In this document: positions 53,179-62,543 of the stretch, in pieces | Position numbering within the stretch: the stretch's first letter is position 1 | Layout of the letters: every line of letters begins with the position of its first letter | Source of the DNA: Acetatifactor sp. | Lineage (GTDB): Bacteria; Bacillota; Clostridia; Lachnospirales; Lachnospiraceae | DNA length: 64,000 nucleotides | Direction of reading: 5' to 3' | Assembly: GCA_029055435.1 (NCBI GenBank) | Contig: JAIDDH010000069.1 | Location: 1 to 64,000 of the forward strand | The notes under the pieces: generated by a model | Databases searched by the model: none | Seen by the model: only the letters and a program-made list of their open reading frames with translations | What the model was told of the DNA's origin: nothing | Position numbers and translations under genes: made by a program

Positions 53179-54663
53179 ATGAACAATTTACCTCAGGTGA
53201 AGGTCGGCATCGTGGCCGTGAGCCGCGACTGTTTCCCCGAGAGCCTTTCCGTGAACCGCCGGAAAGCGCTGACGGCGGCTTACACGGAAAAGTATGGCAG
53301 CGAGGAAATCTACGAATGTCCCGTGTGTATTGTGGAGAGTGAGATCCATATGGTGCAGGCGCTGGAGGACATCCGCAATGCGGGCTGCAATGCCCTGTGC
53401 GTGTATCTGGGCAATTTCGGCCCTGAGATTTCGGAGACGCTGCTTGCGAAGCACTTTGACGGGCCTGTGATGTTTGTGGCAGCGGCAGAGGAGAGCCGCA
53501 GTGATCTCGTGGGTGGCAGGGGCGACGCTTACTGCGGTATGCTTAATGCCAGCTACAATTTAAAGCTTCGCAATGTGAAGGCATATATCCCTGAGTACCC
53601 CGTGGGCACCGCTGCCGAGTGCGCAGACATGCTCCATGAATTCATGCCCATCGCCAGAGCAATCATCGGGCTTTCTGATTTAAAGATTATTTCCTTCGGC
53701 CCCAGACCTTTGAATTTCCTGGCCTGCAACGCGCCTATCAAGCAGCTTTATAATCTGGGTGTGGAGATCGAGGAAAACTCGGAGCTGGATTTGTTTGAGG
53801 CATTTAACAAGCATGAGGGAGATGAGAGAATTCCCGCGAAAGTAAAAGAGATGGAGGAAGAGCTGGGCGCAGGCAATCTGAAGCCTCAGGTTCTGCCGAA
53901 GCTGGCGCAGTATGAGCTGACTCTTCTGGACTGGGTGGAGGCGCACAAAGGCTATCGCAAGTATGTGGCCATCGCAGGTAAGTGCTGGCCCGCTTTCCAG
54001 ACACAGTTCGGATTCGTGCCCTGCTATGTAAACAGCCGCCTCACCGGTATGGGAATCCCGGTATCCTGCGAGGTGGACATCTACGGTTGCCTCAGCGAGT
54101 TTATCGGTGCATGTGTGAGCCAGGATGCGGTGACGCTTCTGGATATCAACAATTCCGTGCCCGACGATATGTATGAGGAATCCATCAAAGGAAACTTTGA
54201 TTATACGCATAAGGATACCTTCATGGGCTTTCACTGCGGAAATACCTGTTCTAAGAAGCTTTCCTTCTGCAATATGAAGTATCAGATGATTATGGCGAGA
54301 ACTCTGCCGGAAGAAGTGACACAGGGCACCCTGGAGGGCGATATCGCTCCGGGCGATATCACCTTCTATCGTCTGCAGTCCACCGCGGATAACAAACTGC
54401 GCGCCTATATCGCACAGGGAGAGGTGCTTCCCGTGGCGACAGAGTCCTTCGGAAGCATCGGCGTGTTTGCAATCCCGGAGATGGGACGGTTTTACCGCCA
54501 TGTGCTGATTGAGAAGAATTTCCCTCATCACGGCGCGGTGGCTTTCGGCCATTACGGCAAGGCCCTGTATGAGATATTTAAATATGTGGGCGTTCCCGTG
54601 GAAGACCTGAATTTCAACCAGCCCAAGGGCATGATGTATCCCACGGAAAATCCCTTTGCCTGA
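53179..54663 (+). CDS. L-fucose/L-arabinose isomerase family protein
   Basis: A 494-residue cytoplasmic aldose-ketose isomerase relative. The N-terminal region VGIVAVSRDCFPESLSVNRR and the middle segment GKCWPAFQTQFGFVPC with the metal-ligand-like EVDIYG and later HHGAVAFGHYG fit the L-fucose isomerase fold. Downstream of a xylulokinase, it may act on D-arabinose, L-fucose or another aldose feeding the kinase. AACAGGAGG precedes the ATG. The sugar is inferred only broadly. Confidence 0.8.
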   Translation: MNNLPQVKVGIVAVSRDCFPESLSVNRRKALTAAYTEKYGSEEIYECPVCIVESEIHMVQALEDIRNAGCNALCVYLGNFGPEISETLLAKHFDGPVMFVAAAEESRSDLVGGRGDAYCGMLNASYNLKLRNVKAYIPEYPVGTAAECADMLHEFMPIARAIIGLSDLKIISFGPRPLNFLACNAPIKQLYNLGVEIEENSELDLFEAFNKHEGDERIPAKVKEMEEELGAGNLKPQVLPKLAQYELTLLDWVEAHKGYRKYVAIAGKCWPAFQTQFGFVPCYVNSRLTGMGIPVSCEVDIYGCLSEFIGACVSQDAVTLLDINNSVPDDMYEESIKGNFDYTHKDTFMGFHCGNTCSKKLSFCNMKYQMIMARTLPEEVTQGTLEGDIAPGDITFYRLQSTADNKLRAYIAQGEVLPVATESFGSIGVFAIPEMGRFYRHVLIEKNFPHHGAVAFGHYGKALYEIFKYVGVPVEDLNFNQPKGMMYPTENPFA

Positions 54664-54677
54664 AGAGAGCAGAGAAT

Positions 54678-54788
54678 CTAGCTCTCTATATCCTGGTCGG
54701 CCGCAACGGCGGAGACGACGGAGGCGACTACCGCGACGATAACGGCGATGATAACAATTAACAGACCACCAGCTAAAATAATAGACAT
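54678..54788 (-). CDS. Small 36-residue membrane peptide
   Basis: A short gene not obvious by length. It reads MSIILAGGLLIVIIAVIVAV, then VASVVSAVAADQDIES, so one membrane helix with an acidic end. It has AAAGGAG 9 bases ahead of the ATG and a good promoter (next entry), which supports expression. Its stop sits in a small inverted repeat AGAGAGC/GCTCTCT shared with the end of the isomerase gene. Size and form resemble type I toxin peptides, but also many small membrane proteins of unknown role. Confidence 0.65.
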   Translation of the reverse strand: MSIILAGGLLIVIIAVIVAVVASVVSAVAADQDIES

Positions 54789-54844
54789 ATCGGAAATCTC
54801 CTTTGTTGTTTTGTTGTGTATTATTTATGTGCTTATTTGCTGAA

Positions 54845-54873
54845 ATTATAGCATATATGCGGAGCAAAAACAA
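54845..54873 (-). promoter_or_regulatory. Promoter of the small membrane peptide
   Basis: Minus-strand TTGTTT (54873-54868), 17-base spacer and TATAAT (54850-54845), the latter with an upstream TGC making an extended -10. Confidence 0.7.
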
Positions 54874-54932
54874 CAGAGGAGTTTTCGAAATCAGGGTAAA
54901 TATTCCAAATAGTCTGTTATTTCAAAAAAAGC

Positions 54933-54961
54933 TTGAAAAATGGGGAAATAAATAATAAAAT
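54933..54961 (+). promoter_or_regulatory. Promoter of the chemotaxis operon
   Basis: TTGAAA (54933-54938), 17-base spacer and TAAAAT (54956-54961), 27 bases before the kinase start. It probably drives the eight genes that follow with short gaps. Confidence 0.65.
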
Positions 54962-54987
54962 TGTATATGTAGGTGCAGGAGGGAGTT

Positions 54988-56424
54988 ATGGAGCTTGAAT
55001 GGTTAAATTCCCAAATTGTAGATGGGCTTTCGGAGCTGGTTCTCGTCTTTGACGAGAAGGGGGATATCCTCTTTGGCAATCAGACGGCTGTCGAGAAGCT
55101 GGAATACAAGAGGGACGAATTGACAGAATGCAACATGACGCAGATTTTCCGACAGGATTTTCCCAAGGCAGGAGAGCATGCCCCGACTTTTGACAGGAGC
55201 AGGATCGAGGGCCGTGGGGAGCTTGCCATGTATCGGAAGAACAGTTCCTGTTTCCCGGTAAATGCCCGTGTTCTGCCCACCGCTCAGGCGGATGTTTGTG
55301 TACTGCTTGCGGAGGATGTTACAGTGCTTCGGGACATGAAGCTGCGGATGCGCGAGCTCAAGGAGGAAGGACAGGAAAATCTCAGGAGAAGAAACGAGTT
55401 TACCGCTAATGTCACCCATGAGCTTCGGACGCCGGTGAACGGCATCAAGGGTCACGTCTCTACGCTTCTGAACGAAGTGCAGGATGCGGAGCAGCGCAGA
55501 ACTCTGGATATTGTTTTGTACTGCTGCGAAAATATGTTGGCAATCATCAATAATATTCTGGATTTCTCCAAGCTGGAGACGGGAAAATTTACCATTGAGG
55601 AAAAGGAATTTGATTTTTATCAGATGATGGATCGGGTGATTGCCACCCACAGTGCGGAGATTCACAAGAAAGAGCTGCGCCTGAGCGTGGATGTGGATAA
55701 GAAAATTCCGCAGTTTCTGATAGGAGACGAGCTCAGGCTGGTTCAGGTTCTGAACAATCTTCTCTCCAACGCAGTGAAATTTACCATGGCGGGCTCTGTC
55801 AGCGTTGTGGCGGGCAAGACTATGCAGACAGGCGATGAGGTGGAGCTGTTTTTCATGGTGAAGGACAGCGGCATCGGCATCTCGCCCCAGGAGCAGGATA
55901 AGCTGTTCCAGAGCTTCAGTCAGGTGGATGCGTCCATCACGAGGCGTTTCGGGGGAACAGGGCTGGGACTTGCGATAACCAAGCAGCTGGTGGAGTTGAT
56001 GCACGGGGACATCCATCTGGAGAGCGAGAAGGGAAAGGGCAGTACTTTTTCCTTTTCTGTGAAGCTTCGAACCAATCAACAGGCGGATGAAAAACAAAAT
56101 GAGGTATATGTAGACTGGTCTGAGTATACAAATAAAGAGAATACAGAGGAAGAGACCGGACTTCTGCAGTTTGGGGAGCCGGAGAACCGGGCGGAATTAA
56201 AGAAACGCATGGATAAGCTGGTGCTGTCCATCGAGATGGGGGCGTGGGATAAGGCGGAAATGCTGGCTTCCACGGTCAAAGCGCTGGTTGAAAAGAGCGA
56301 TGATGATATCAAGAAACTGGTGCTGCGCATGGAGATGGCAATCAGAAAGTGCAATTATGACAAGAGCATGGCCATGTATGAAAATCTGAAGGCAGCAATC
56401 TCGGAACGAATCGGAGAACTGTGA
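54988..56424 (+). CDS. Soluble PAS-histidine kinase
   Basis: A 478-residue kinase without membrane segments. A PAS domain covers about 8-115 (GLSELVLVFDEKGDILFGNQ). HisKA follows with VTHELRTPVN and the phospho-histidine near residue 144; the HATPase has NNLLSNAVKFT, VKDSGIGISP and GGTGLGLAITKQLV. After it, a helical tail (about 395-478) lacks a receiver domain. AGGAGGGAG precedes ATG 54988. It starts the chemosensory operon, so it may feed the regulator encoded next. Confidence 0.9.
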   Translation: MELEWLNSQIVDGLSELVLVFDEKGDILFGNQTAVEKLEYKRDELTECNMTQIFRQDFPKAGEHAPTFDRSRIEGRGELAMYRKNSSCFPVNARVLPTAQADVCVLLAEDVTVLRDMKLRMRELKEEGQENLRRRNEFTANVTHELRTPVNGIKGHVSTLLNEVQDAEQRRTLDIVLYCCENMLAIINNILDFSKLETGKFTIEEKEFDFYQMMDRVIATHSAEIHKKELRLSVDVDKKIPQFLIGDELRLVQVLNNLLSNAVKFTMAGSVSVVAGKTMQTGDEVELFFMVKDSGIGISPQEQDKLFQSFSQVDASITRRFGGTGLGLAITKQLVELMHGDIHLESEKGKGSTFSFSVKLRTNQQADEKQNEVYVDWSEYTNKENTEEETGLLQFGEPENRAELKKRMDKLVLSIEMGAWDKAEMLASTVKALVEKSDDDIKKLVLRMEMAIRKCNYDKSMAMYENLKAAISERIGEL

Positions 56425-56452
56425 GAAGAAAAAGGTGGGATGGGGACATCGT

Positions 56453-57565
56453 ATGCAGAAAGAGTATGTAAATAATGAAGGTACAAATAAGGAAAGTACA
56501 AATAAAGAAAAACCTAAAATCCTGATTGTGGATGATCTTGACATGAATGTGGAAATCCTGGATAACATACTCTCGCAGGAGGGATACGAGACTCTGTGCG
56601 CGCTGAATGTGCAGGATGCACTGGGCCTGATCAGGAATACGAAGCCTTCGTTGATATTGTCAGATTTATCCATGCCTGAGATTGACGGATTGGAATTCTG
56701 TAAGATGATTAAAAGCAATGCGAAGACCAGGGATATCCCGTTTGTCTTTATCTCGGTATTGGACAGCGGCGAGGAAAAGGAGCGGGCGTTCAAGGCTGGC
56801 GCTGTGGACTACATACCGAAGCCGTTTGAGACGGTGGAAGTTATCATGCGGGTGCGCAATCAGCTGAGCAATTATCAGATGCAGCAGAAGATGGCGGATT
56901 ACAATCGGATGATGCACACGCTGGTGGAAGAGCAGAAAAAAGAACTGGAGCAGGGACAGGTCAATGTCCTGCGCGCTCTGGCGGGAATTCTGGAGAGGCG
57001 GGATGCCGGGATGCAGAGACATCTGACGAATGTGGGATACAACTGCAGGGTGTTGGCGCAGGCGCTTCAGTTTCTGCCGGAGTACGCAGATGCAATCACC
57101 GACGAGTTTATAGAGGGAATAGAGACGGCGGCCAAACTTTATGAAATCGGCATCCTGACCATTCCCGGTCATTCCGGTTCACCGGATGAGAAATCGGATG
57201 AACGGGCTGAGCCGTATATGGAACAGTGCTCCCGGGAAGGCACACAGATATTGAAGGAAATAGGCACCGGACATCAAAATGGCGGTCTGCTGACTATGGC
57301 CATTAATATCGTGGAGTATCAGTATGCGCACTGGGACGGAACGGGATATCCGGCGACAGAAGGCAGAGCAATCCCTCTGGAGGCACGGATCACTGCGCTG
57401 ATCCGGGATTTTGACCGGATGTGCGCGGGGGCGGACACAGAAGAGGCGCTCTCTGCGGAGGCAATTACACAGGTGATGGACGAAAGAAGCGGAACTGTCT
57501 ATGATCCGGATGTGGTGGAGGTATTTCATAAAATACAAAAACAAATAAAAAAGGACAGAATTTAA
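56453..57565 (+). CDS. Response regulator with degenerate HD-GYP domain
   Basis: A 370-residue output protein. The receiver domain (about 20-140) shows ILIVDDLD, the phospho-acceptor D71 in ILSDLSMP and KPFETVEVI. The second half resembles HD-GYP cyclic-di-GMP phosphodiesterases: HWDGTGYPATEGRAIPLEAR contains the GYP motif, but the catalytic HD of the LHDIGK motif is replaced by KLYEIGIL. The enzyme is therefore probably inactive and acts as a binding or regulatory domain. The start could also be ATG 56435, six codons longer; neither has an ideal ribosome site. The partner is likely the upstream kinase. Confidence 0.82.
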   Translation: MQKEYVNNEGTNKESTNKEKPKILIVDDLDMNVEILDNILSQEGYETLCALNVQDALGLIRNTKPSLILSDLSMPEIDGLEFCKMIKSNAKTRDIPFVFISVLDSGEEKERAFKAGAVDYIPKPFETVEVIMRVRNQLSNYQMQQKMADYNRMMHTLVEEQKKELEQGQVNVLRALAGILERRDAGMQRHLTNVGYNCRVLAQALQFLPEYADAITDEFIEGIETAAKLYEIGILTIPGHSGSPDEKSDERAEPYMEQCSREGTQILKEIGTGHQNGGLLTMAINIVEYQYAHWDGTGYPATEGRAIPLEARITALIRDFDRMCAGADTEEALSAEAITQVMDERSGTVYDPDVVEVFHKIQKQIKKDRI

Positions 57566-57586
57566 GACAGCTACAGGAGGCACGAT

Positions 57587-58399
57587 ATGATAACGGATAG
57601 TGAATTTAATCGTATTGTCCAATATGTAAAGAAGAATTACGGAATTGAATTGGGTCAAAAGAAAACCCTGGTCGTGGGGAGACTGGAAAATTACCTGGTG
57701 AGGAACGGATATTCCGGTTACAGCGAATACATGGCGAAGGTGGAGGAGAATCCCGGAGGGGAGGAGGCGAGAAACCTCGTCAATGTGCTGACGACAAATC
57801 ATACTTACTTTATGCGTGAGAGCGAGCATTTTGATTTTATGAGGCAGGTGGTACTGCCCCAGCTGAAAGTATCGGAGGCTGCAAAGAAGGATCTGCGGAT
57901 ATGGTCTGCGGCGTCCTCCACAGGAGAGGAGCCCTATACCCTTGCGATGCTGCTCATGGATTATTTCGGATTGGAGCACAAGTCCTGGGACACCAAAATT
58001 CTGGCCACGGATATTTCAACCAGAGTGCTGGAGCATGCGTCCAAGGGAGTCTATTTGAAGGAACAGATCGAGCCGTTGCCCGCGAAGTGGAAGCAGCATT
58101 ATTTTAAGGCCATCAGCGCGGAACAGTATCAGGCCACAGAGGAGCTGAGAAATCAGGTCATCTACAGGCAGTTCAATCTGATGAACGCCTTTCCCTTCCG
58201 CAGGAAATTCCATGTGGTCTTTCTGCGAAATGTTATGATTTACTTTGAGGATGATACTAAGTATAATCTGTTGCAGAAGGTCTATGATTTTATGGAACCG
58301 GGCGGATATCTGTTCATAGGGACAACGGAAGGGCTCAATCGGAACCGGATTCATTTTGAGTATATACAGCCATCAATCTATAGAAAGCAGGTGAGATAA
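57587..58399 (+). CDS. cheR: Chemotaxis protein methyltransferase CheR
   Basis: Methylates glutamates of chemoreceptors using S-adenosylmethionine. The 270 residues include the N-terminal all-helical domain (1-75) and the catalytic domain, with IWSAASSTGEEPYTLAM for SAM binding, LTTNHTYFMRE, and the conserved VVFLRNVMIYFEDD. CACAGGAGGC precedes it. The cheB gene follows after two bases. Confidence 0.95.
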   Translation: MITDSEFNRIVQYVKKNYGIELGQKKTLVVGRLENYLVRNGYSGYSEYMAKVEENPGGEEARNLVNVLTTNHTYFMRESEHFDFMRQVVLPQLKVSEAAKKDLRIWSAASSTGEEPYTLAMLLMDYFGLEHKSWDTKILATDISTRVLEHASKGVYLKEQIEPLPAKWKQHYFKAISAEQYQATEELRNQVIYRQFNLMNAFPFRRKFHVVFLRNVMIYFEDDTKYNLLQKVYDFMEPGGYLFIGTTEGLNRNRIHFEYIQPSIYRKQVR

Positions 58400-58401
58400 A
58401 T

Positions 58402-59421
58402 ATGAGGCCAATCAGAGTGCTTGTTGTAGATGATTCCCTTATGTTTCGCAACATGCTGGTGCAGAGCCTGGAATCCGACCCCAATATCGAGGTCGTGGCG
58501 CAGGCTTCGGATCCCTATCAGGCGCGGGATGCAATCATCAAGTATAAGCCGGATGTGATGACCTTGGATGTGGAGATGCCTAGAATGAGCGGCATTGAAT
58601 TCTTGAGAAAGCTGATGCCGCAGTATCCTATTCCGGTGGTGATGATCAGCTCGCTGAACGCGGCGGTGTTCGATGCACTGGAGGCAGGAGCAGTCGATTT
58701 TGTGAACAAACCTTCCAATATGGACAAAGTACAGCTCGGTAATTTTATGAAGCAGGAGCTGGTGACGAAGGTGAAGATTGCGTCCACGGCAAAGCTCGGC
58801 AACCTGAAGCGTGTCGAGGTGAATTCCATGGCCGGCAGCATAGGAAAGCAGGATGGCCGGATTATTGCCATTGGGGCTTCCACCGGGGGAACCGAGGCAA
58901 TCTTTGAAGTGGTGAAACAGTTTAAGAGAGATATTCCGGGAGTGGTTATCGTGCAGCACATGCCGCCTGGGTTCACCAAGATGTATGCGGATCGACTCAA
59001 CAATCAGTGCGCAGTGGCGGCCAAGGAAGCGCAGACCGGCGACAAGGTTCTGCCGGGTCAGATACTGATTGCCCCCGGAGACCGGCAGATGCGGGTGGTC
59101 AAAGTTGGAGACAGTTACCAGGTGGAGTGTGCCGGTGTGGAGAAGGTGAGCGGACATTGTCCCTCGGTGGATGTATTGTTTGATTCTGTGGCAAAGGCGG
59201 CGGGAAACAAGGCCATCGGCGTCATCCTGACAGGGATGGGCGCAGACGGCGCCAAGGGACTTTTGGAGATGCGCAAGGCAGGAGCACAGACCATCGGGCA
59301 GAATGAGGCGACCTGTGTTGTCTATGGAATGCCCAAGGTTGCATTTGACAACGGTGCGGTTCAGCATCAGTTGGCATTAACGGCAATAGCAGGCAAGGTA
59401 TACGGCCTGTTAAAAGCATAA
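58402..59421 (+). CDS. cheB: Chemotaxis methylesterase CheB
   Basis: Protein-glutamate methylesterase/glutaminase, 339 residues. The receiver domain (1-125) has phospho-acceptor D56 (TLDVEMP). The catalytic triad is S160 (GASTGGT), H186 (QHMPPGF) and D282 (GMGADGAKG). It acts with CheR on receptor methylation for adaptation. It begins two bases after cheR ends, tightly coupled. Confidence 0.96.
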   Translation: MRPIRVLVVDDSLMFRNMLVQSLESDPNIEVVAQASDPYQARDAIIKYKPDVMTLDVEMPRMSGIEFLRKLMPQYPIPVVMISSLNAAVFDALEAGAVDFVNKPSNMDKVQLGNFMKQELVTKVKIASTAKLGNLKRVEVNSMAGSIGKQDGRIIAIGASTGGTEAIFEVVKQFKRDIPGVVIVQHMPPGFTKMYADRLNNQCAVAAKEAQTGDKVLPGQILIAPGDRQMRVVKVGDSYQVECAGVEKVSGHCPSVDVLFDSVAKAAGNKAIGVILTGMGADGAKGLLEMRKAGAQTIGQNEATCVVYGMPKVAFDNGAVQHQLALTAIAGKVYGLLKA

Positions 59422-59446
59422 ATAACAGAAAGGGGGCACAGCCGAT

Positions 59447-59839
59447 ATGAAGATATTATTGGCAGAGGATGATTTTGCCAGCCGTAAGTTCATGGACAAC
59501 TATCTGTCGCGTTACGGGGAATGTGATGTGACGGTAGACGGCGAGGAAGCGGTGGATGCTTTTATGATGGCGCTGGAGGACGGAGAGCCGTATGACTTAA
59601 TCTGTCTGGATGTGATGATGCCGGTTTTGGATGGCTATCAGGTGCTCAAAGCGATCCGGGATATCGAGGCACAGCGCAAGATTTCCAAAGAACAGCGAGT
59701 CAAGGTCATAATGACATCGGCGCTGAACGAAGAACGCAATGTAAAAATGGCGTTTGAGCTGGGCTGCGAGGCTTACTCGGGTAAACCCGTGGATGTGGAA
59801 AAATTTGAGATGGTATTGAAAAAGCTGGGCTTGATTTAG
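59447..59839 (+). CDS. cheY: CheY-like single-domain response regulator
   Basis: A 130-residue receiver. Acidic pocket EDD, phospho-acceptor D55 (CLDVMMP), MTSA with the switch threonine, and lysine in SGKPVD. It lies in the che operon just upstream of cheA and probably carries the signal from CheA to the motor or another target. The surface and length differ from strict flagellar CheY, so the target is not certain. Confidence 0.88.
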   Translation: MKILLAEDDFASRKFMDNYLSRYGECDVTVDGEEAVDAFMMALEDGEPYDLICLDVMMPVLDGYQVLKAIRDIEAQRKISKEQRVKVIMTSALNEERNVKMAFELGCEAYSGKPVDVEKFEMVLKKLGLI

Positions 59840-59879
59840 CGGTCAGACAGACAGCAAAATACTGAGGAATGGAGGAAGT

Positions 59880-62015
59880 ATGGCAGAGGAATTTAACACA
59901 GACGGGATGCTTGATATGTTTTTATACGAGAGCAGTCAGCTCTTGGAAAAACTTGAAGGCATCCTCTTAGACAAACAGGATGCAGAATGCTTTGACGATT
60001 CTGACATCAATGAAATCTTCCGCGTCATGCATACAATCAAAGGTTCTTCGGGCATCATGATGTATGAAAATATCACCAAGGTTGCCCACAGACTGGAGGA
60101 TGTGTTCTATTATCTGAGAGAATCCAGGCCGGATAATGTACCTCATTTAGAGCTGGTGGATAAGGTGCTGGCCGTGTCGGATTTCATCTCGGGTGAGCTG
60201 GCAAAGATCAAGGACGGCGAGAAGGCGGACGGAAACGAGACCGAGCTTCTGGCGGATCTGGATGAGTTCCTGAACCGTTTGAAGGGAGAGATCAAGGATC
60301 AGGGAATCAGGCTTCCCAAGCAGCAAAAGCACGAGGAGCCCAGCCAGTTCTATATCGCTCCGGTGGCCAGCGAGGAGAGCAAGTTCTATCGGGTCGTTAT
60401 CCATTACAGAAACGATACGCAGATGAGCAATCTCCGCGCATATTCCGCTACCTATGCTCTGAAGGAAGTGGCGGAGGATTTGCTGTATACGCCGGAGGAT
60501 ATTATCTCCAATGAGGCCAGCGCGGATGTGATTCTTGCAGAAGGTTTCTACATGCTTCTGCAGACTAAAATCACCGCCGATGAGATACGGACGCTCATCG
60601 ACAGCTCGGAGGCGGAGACCATCGATATCGAGGAGATCAACGCGGAGCAATACGGCAAAGGCCTGGTGGAGCTGGGGCATGTGGAAGCCGCTCCCATTGT
60701 AATCAATCTGGAGGGAGAGGCCGGAGCTGAGAAACAGGAAGCGCCAAAAGCTGCTCCCATGCCCGGCGATTATGTGGTAAAGTCCAAGGAGACCGGAAAG
60801 GGAAAGACTCTGGCAAAGAATCAGCCCAAACAGCAGAGCATCATCAGCGTAAACGTGGAGAAGATGGATGCGCTGATGGATCTGATTGGCGAGATTGTCA
60901 TAGCCGAGGCAGTGGTATTGCAGAATCCCGACCTCAATGTGCCGGGATTGGAGCTTGCAAACTTCCAGAAGGCGGCGGCTCAACTCTCCAAGATTACCAC
61001 GGAGCTGCAGGAGATTATCATGTCCCTGCGTATGATGCCTTTGACGAGCGTATTCCAGAAGATGAAGAGAATCGTGTTCGACGTCTCGAAAAAACTGGGT
61101 AAGGATATCGAGCTTGAAGTCATCGGCGAGAACACCGAGGTTGACAAGAATATTATCGAACATATTTCCGATCCTTTGATGCATCTTGTGAGAAATTCCG
61201 TGGATCACGGTATCGAGGAGGATGTGCTGGACCGCACCAAGCTTGGCAAGCCGGAAAGAGGTAAGATTACGCTGGAGGCCAAGAATGAGGGCGGCAAGGT
61301 TTACATCAGTGTGAGGGACGACGGCAAGGGACTCAACAAAGAGAAGCTTTATAACAAAGCGCTTGCCAACGGCTTGATTGGAGATAAGGCAATTACTGAT
61401 TTTACTGACAAGGAGATATACAGATTTATCACCTTGCCGGGATTTTCTACCAAGGAAGTTGTCACGGAGTACTCAGGGCGCGGCGTCGGTATGGATGTGG
61501 TTGTAAAGAACATTCAGAGTATCGGCGGCAGGCTGGATATTGACAGCACAGAGGGTCAGGGCTCAGAGATGACGCTTGTGATACCGCTGACGCTGGCAAT
61601 TATCAACGGCATCGTGGTGCAGGTAGGAAACTCCTCTTTTGTGATGGAGACGGCATCTGTCAAGGAATTTGTGAGAGTCAGTGAGGATGCCATTGTACAG
61701 GAACCAAGCGGAGAGGAGTATATCGTCCTGCGGGGCGAATGTTATCCTTTCATCCGGTTGAAGGATAAATATGATTTAGAAGGTGCAACGTCCACTGTGA
61801 GCAACGGTATTGTCGTCGTGCTGGAGTACGAGGGCAGTCAGGTATGCGTCCTGATCGACAGGCTGTTGCGGGAGCAGGAGATTGTGGTAAAACCGATACC
61901 TCCTTATATCAAGAAGGTGCGCGGATTGTCCGGCTGTACACAGCTCGGCGACGGAAGCATTGCCCTGATACTGGATATTTCCGGCTTGATGGAAAATAAG
62001 GAAAGGAGTCAGTAG
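59880..62015 (+). CDS. cheA: Chemotaxis histidine kinase CheA
   Basis: A 711-residue kinase with the full set of domains. P1 (Hpt, 1-110) carries the phosphorylated H51 in RVMHTIKGSS. A P2-like regulator-docking region is at about 155-265. P3 dimerisation begins at SVNVEKMDALMDLIGEIVIA (about 320). P4, the ATP-binding domain (about 385-565), shows HLVRNSVDHGIE, RDDGKGL and GRGVGMDVV. P5, the CheW-like domain, ends the protein. It receives signals from receptors and phosphorylates CheY and CheB. The stop is directly followed by the cheW start. Confidence 0.96.
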   Translation: MAEEFNTDGMLDMFLYESSQLLEKLEGILLDKQDAECFDDSDINEIFRVMHTIKGSSGIMMYENITKVAHRLEDVFYYLRESRPDNVPHLELVDKVLAVSDFISGELAKIKDGEKADGNETELLADLDEFLNRLKGEIKDQGIRLPKQQKHEEPSQFYIAPVASEESKFYRVVIHYRNDTQMSNLRAYSATYALKEVAEDLLYTPEDIISNEASADVILAEGFYMLLQTKITADEIRTLIDSSEAETIDIEEINAEQYGKGLVELGHVEAAPIVINLEGEAGAEKQEAPKAAPMPGDYVVKSKETGKGKTLAKNQPKQQSIISVNVEKMDALMDLIGEIVIAEAVVLQNPDLNVPGLELANFQKAAAQLSKITTELQEIIMSLRMMPLTSVFQKMKRIVFDVSKKLGKDIELEVIGENTEVDKNIIEHISDPLMHLVRNSVDHGIEEDVLDRTKLGKPERGKITLEAKNEGGKVYISVRDDGKGLNKEKLYNKALANGLIGDKAITDFTDKEIYRFITLPGFSTKEVVTEYSGRGVGMDVVVKNIQSIGGRLDIDSTEGQGSEMTLVIPLTLAIINGIVVQVGNSSFVMETASVKEFVRVSEDAIVQEPSGEEYIVLRGECYPFIRLKDKYDLEGATSTVSNGIVVVLEYEGSQVCVLIDRLLREQEIVVKPIPPYIKKVRGLSGCTQLGDGSIALILDISGLMENKERSQ

Positions 62016-62528
62016 ATGGCAGAAGAAATCAAAGAAGAACTGTTGGAAGAGGATACTCAAAAAGGACAGTTTATGACCTTCCAGACGGGAAAAGAGTTCT
62101 TTGGTATCAGTATCAGCTACATCAATGAGATTATCATGATGCAGCCTATTACCGCCGTGCCCGAGGTGGATGATTATATCAAAGGTCTCATTAACCTTCG
62201 CGGCAAAATCATTCCTGTGATCGATGTCAGGGTAAGGTTTAAAATGTCACCTTTAGAGTACACGGACAGAACCTGTATTATCGTCATTAATGTCAAATCC
62301 ATGGTTATCGGCCTGATTGTGGAAAAGATAGCGGAAGTGGTCACCATCACGGAGGAGGACATCGTGCCGCCGCCATCCTTTGGACGAAAGGAAAACGACC
62401 AGCATAAATATGTTTATGGACTGGCCCGGATGGGGGATTCGGTGAAACTGCTGTTAGACCCTGAGAAGCTGATAAAACAAGAGGATTTAGAGGTACTTGA
62501 AGATATACAAGAGGAAGAACAATCATAG
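62016..62528 (+). CDS. cheW: Chemotaxis coupling protein CheW
   Basis: A 170-residue adaptor that links chemoreceptors to CheA. The core has FQTGKEFFGISISYINEIIM, GLINLRGKIIPVIDVR and GLIVEKIAEVVTI. The ATG follows the cheA stop without a gap; GGAAAGGAG upstream lies within cheA. An acidic C-terminal tail (EDLEVLEDIQEEEQS) is not part of the core fold. Confidence 0.95.
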   Translation: MAEEIKEELLEEDTQKGQFMTFQTGKEFFGISISYINEIIMMQPITAVPEVDDYIKGLINLRGKIIPVIDVRVRFKMSPLEYTDRTCIIVINVKSMVIGLIVEKIAEVVTITEEDIVPPPSFGRKENDQHKYVYGLARMGDSVKLLLDPEKLIKQEDLEVLEDIQEEEQS

Positions 62529-62543
62529 AAAGAGGAGTTTGCC

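Noticed and set aside
54665..54688. AGAGAGC/GCTCTCT inverted repeat as terminator of the isomerase gene
   Set aside because: The stem is only seven base pairs, with a ten-base loop and no T-run; it is mentioned only with the small peptide gene.
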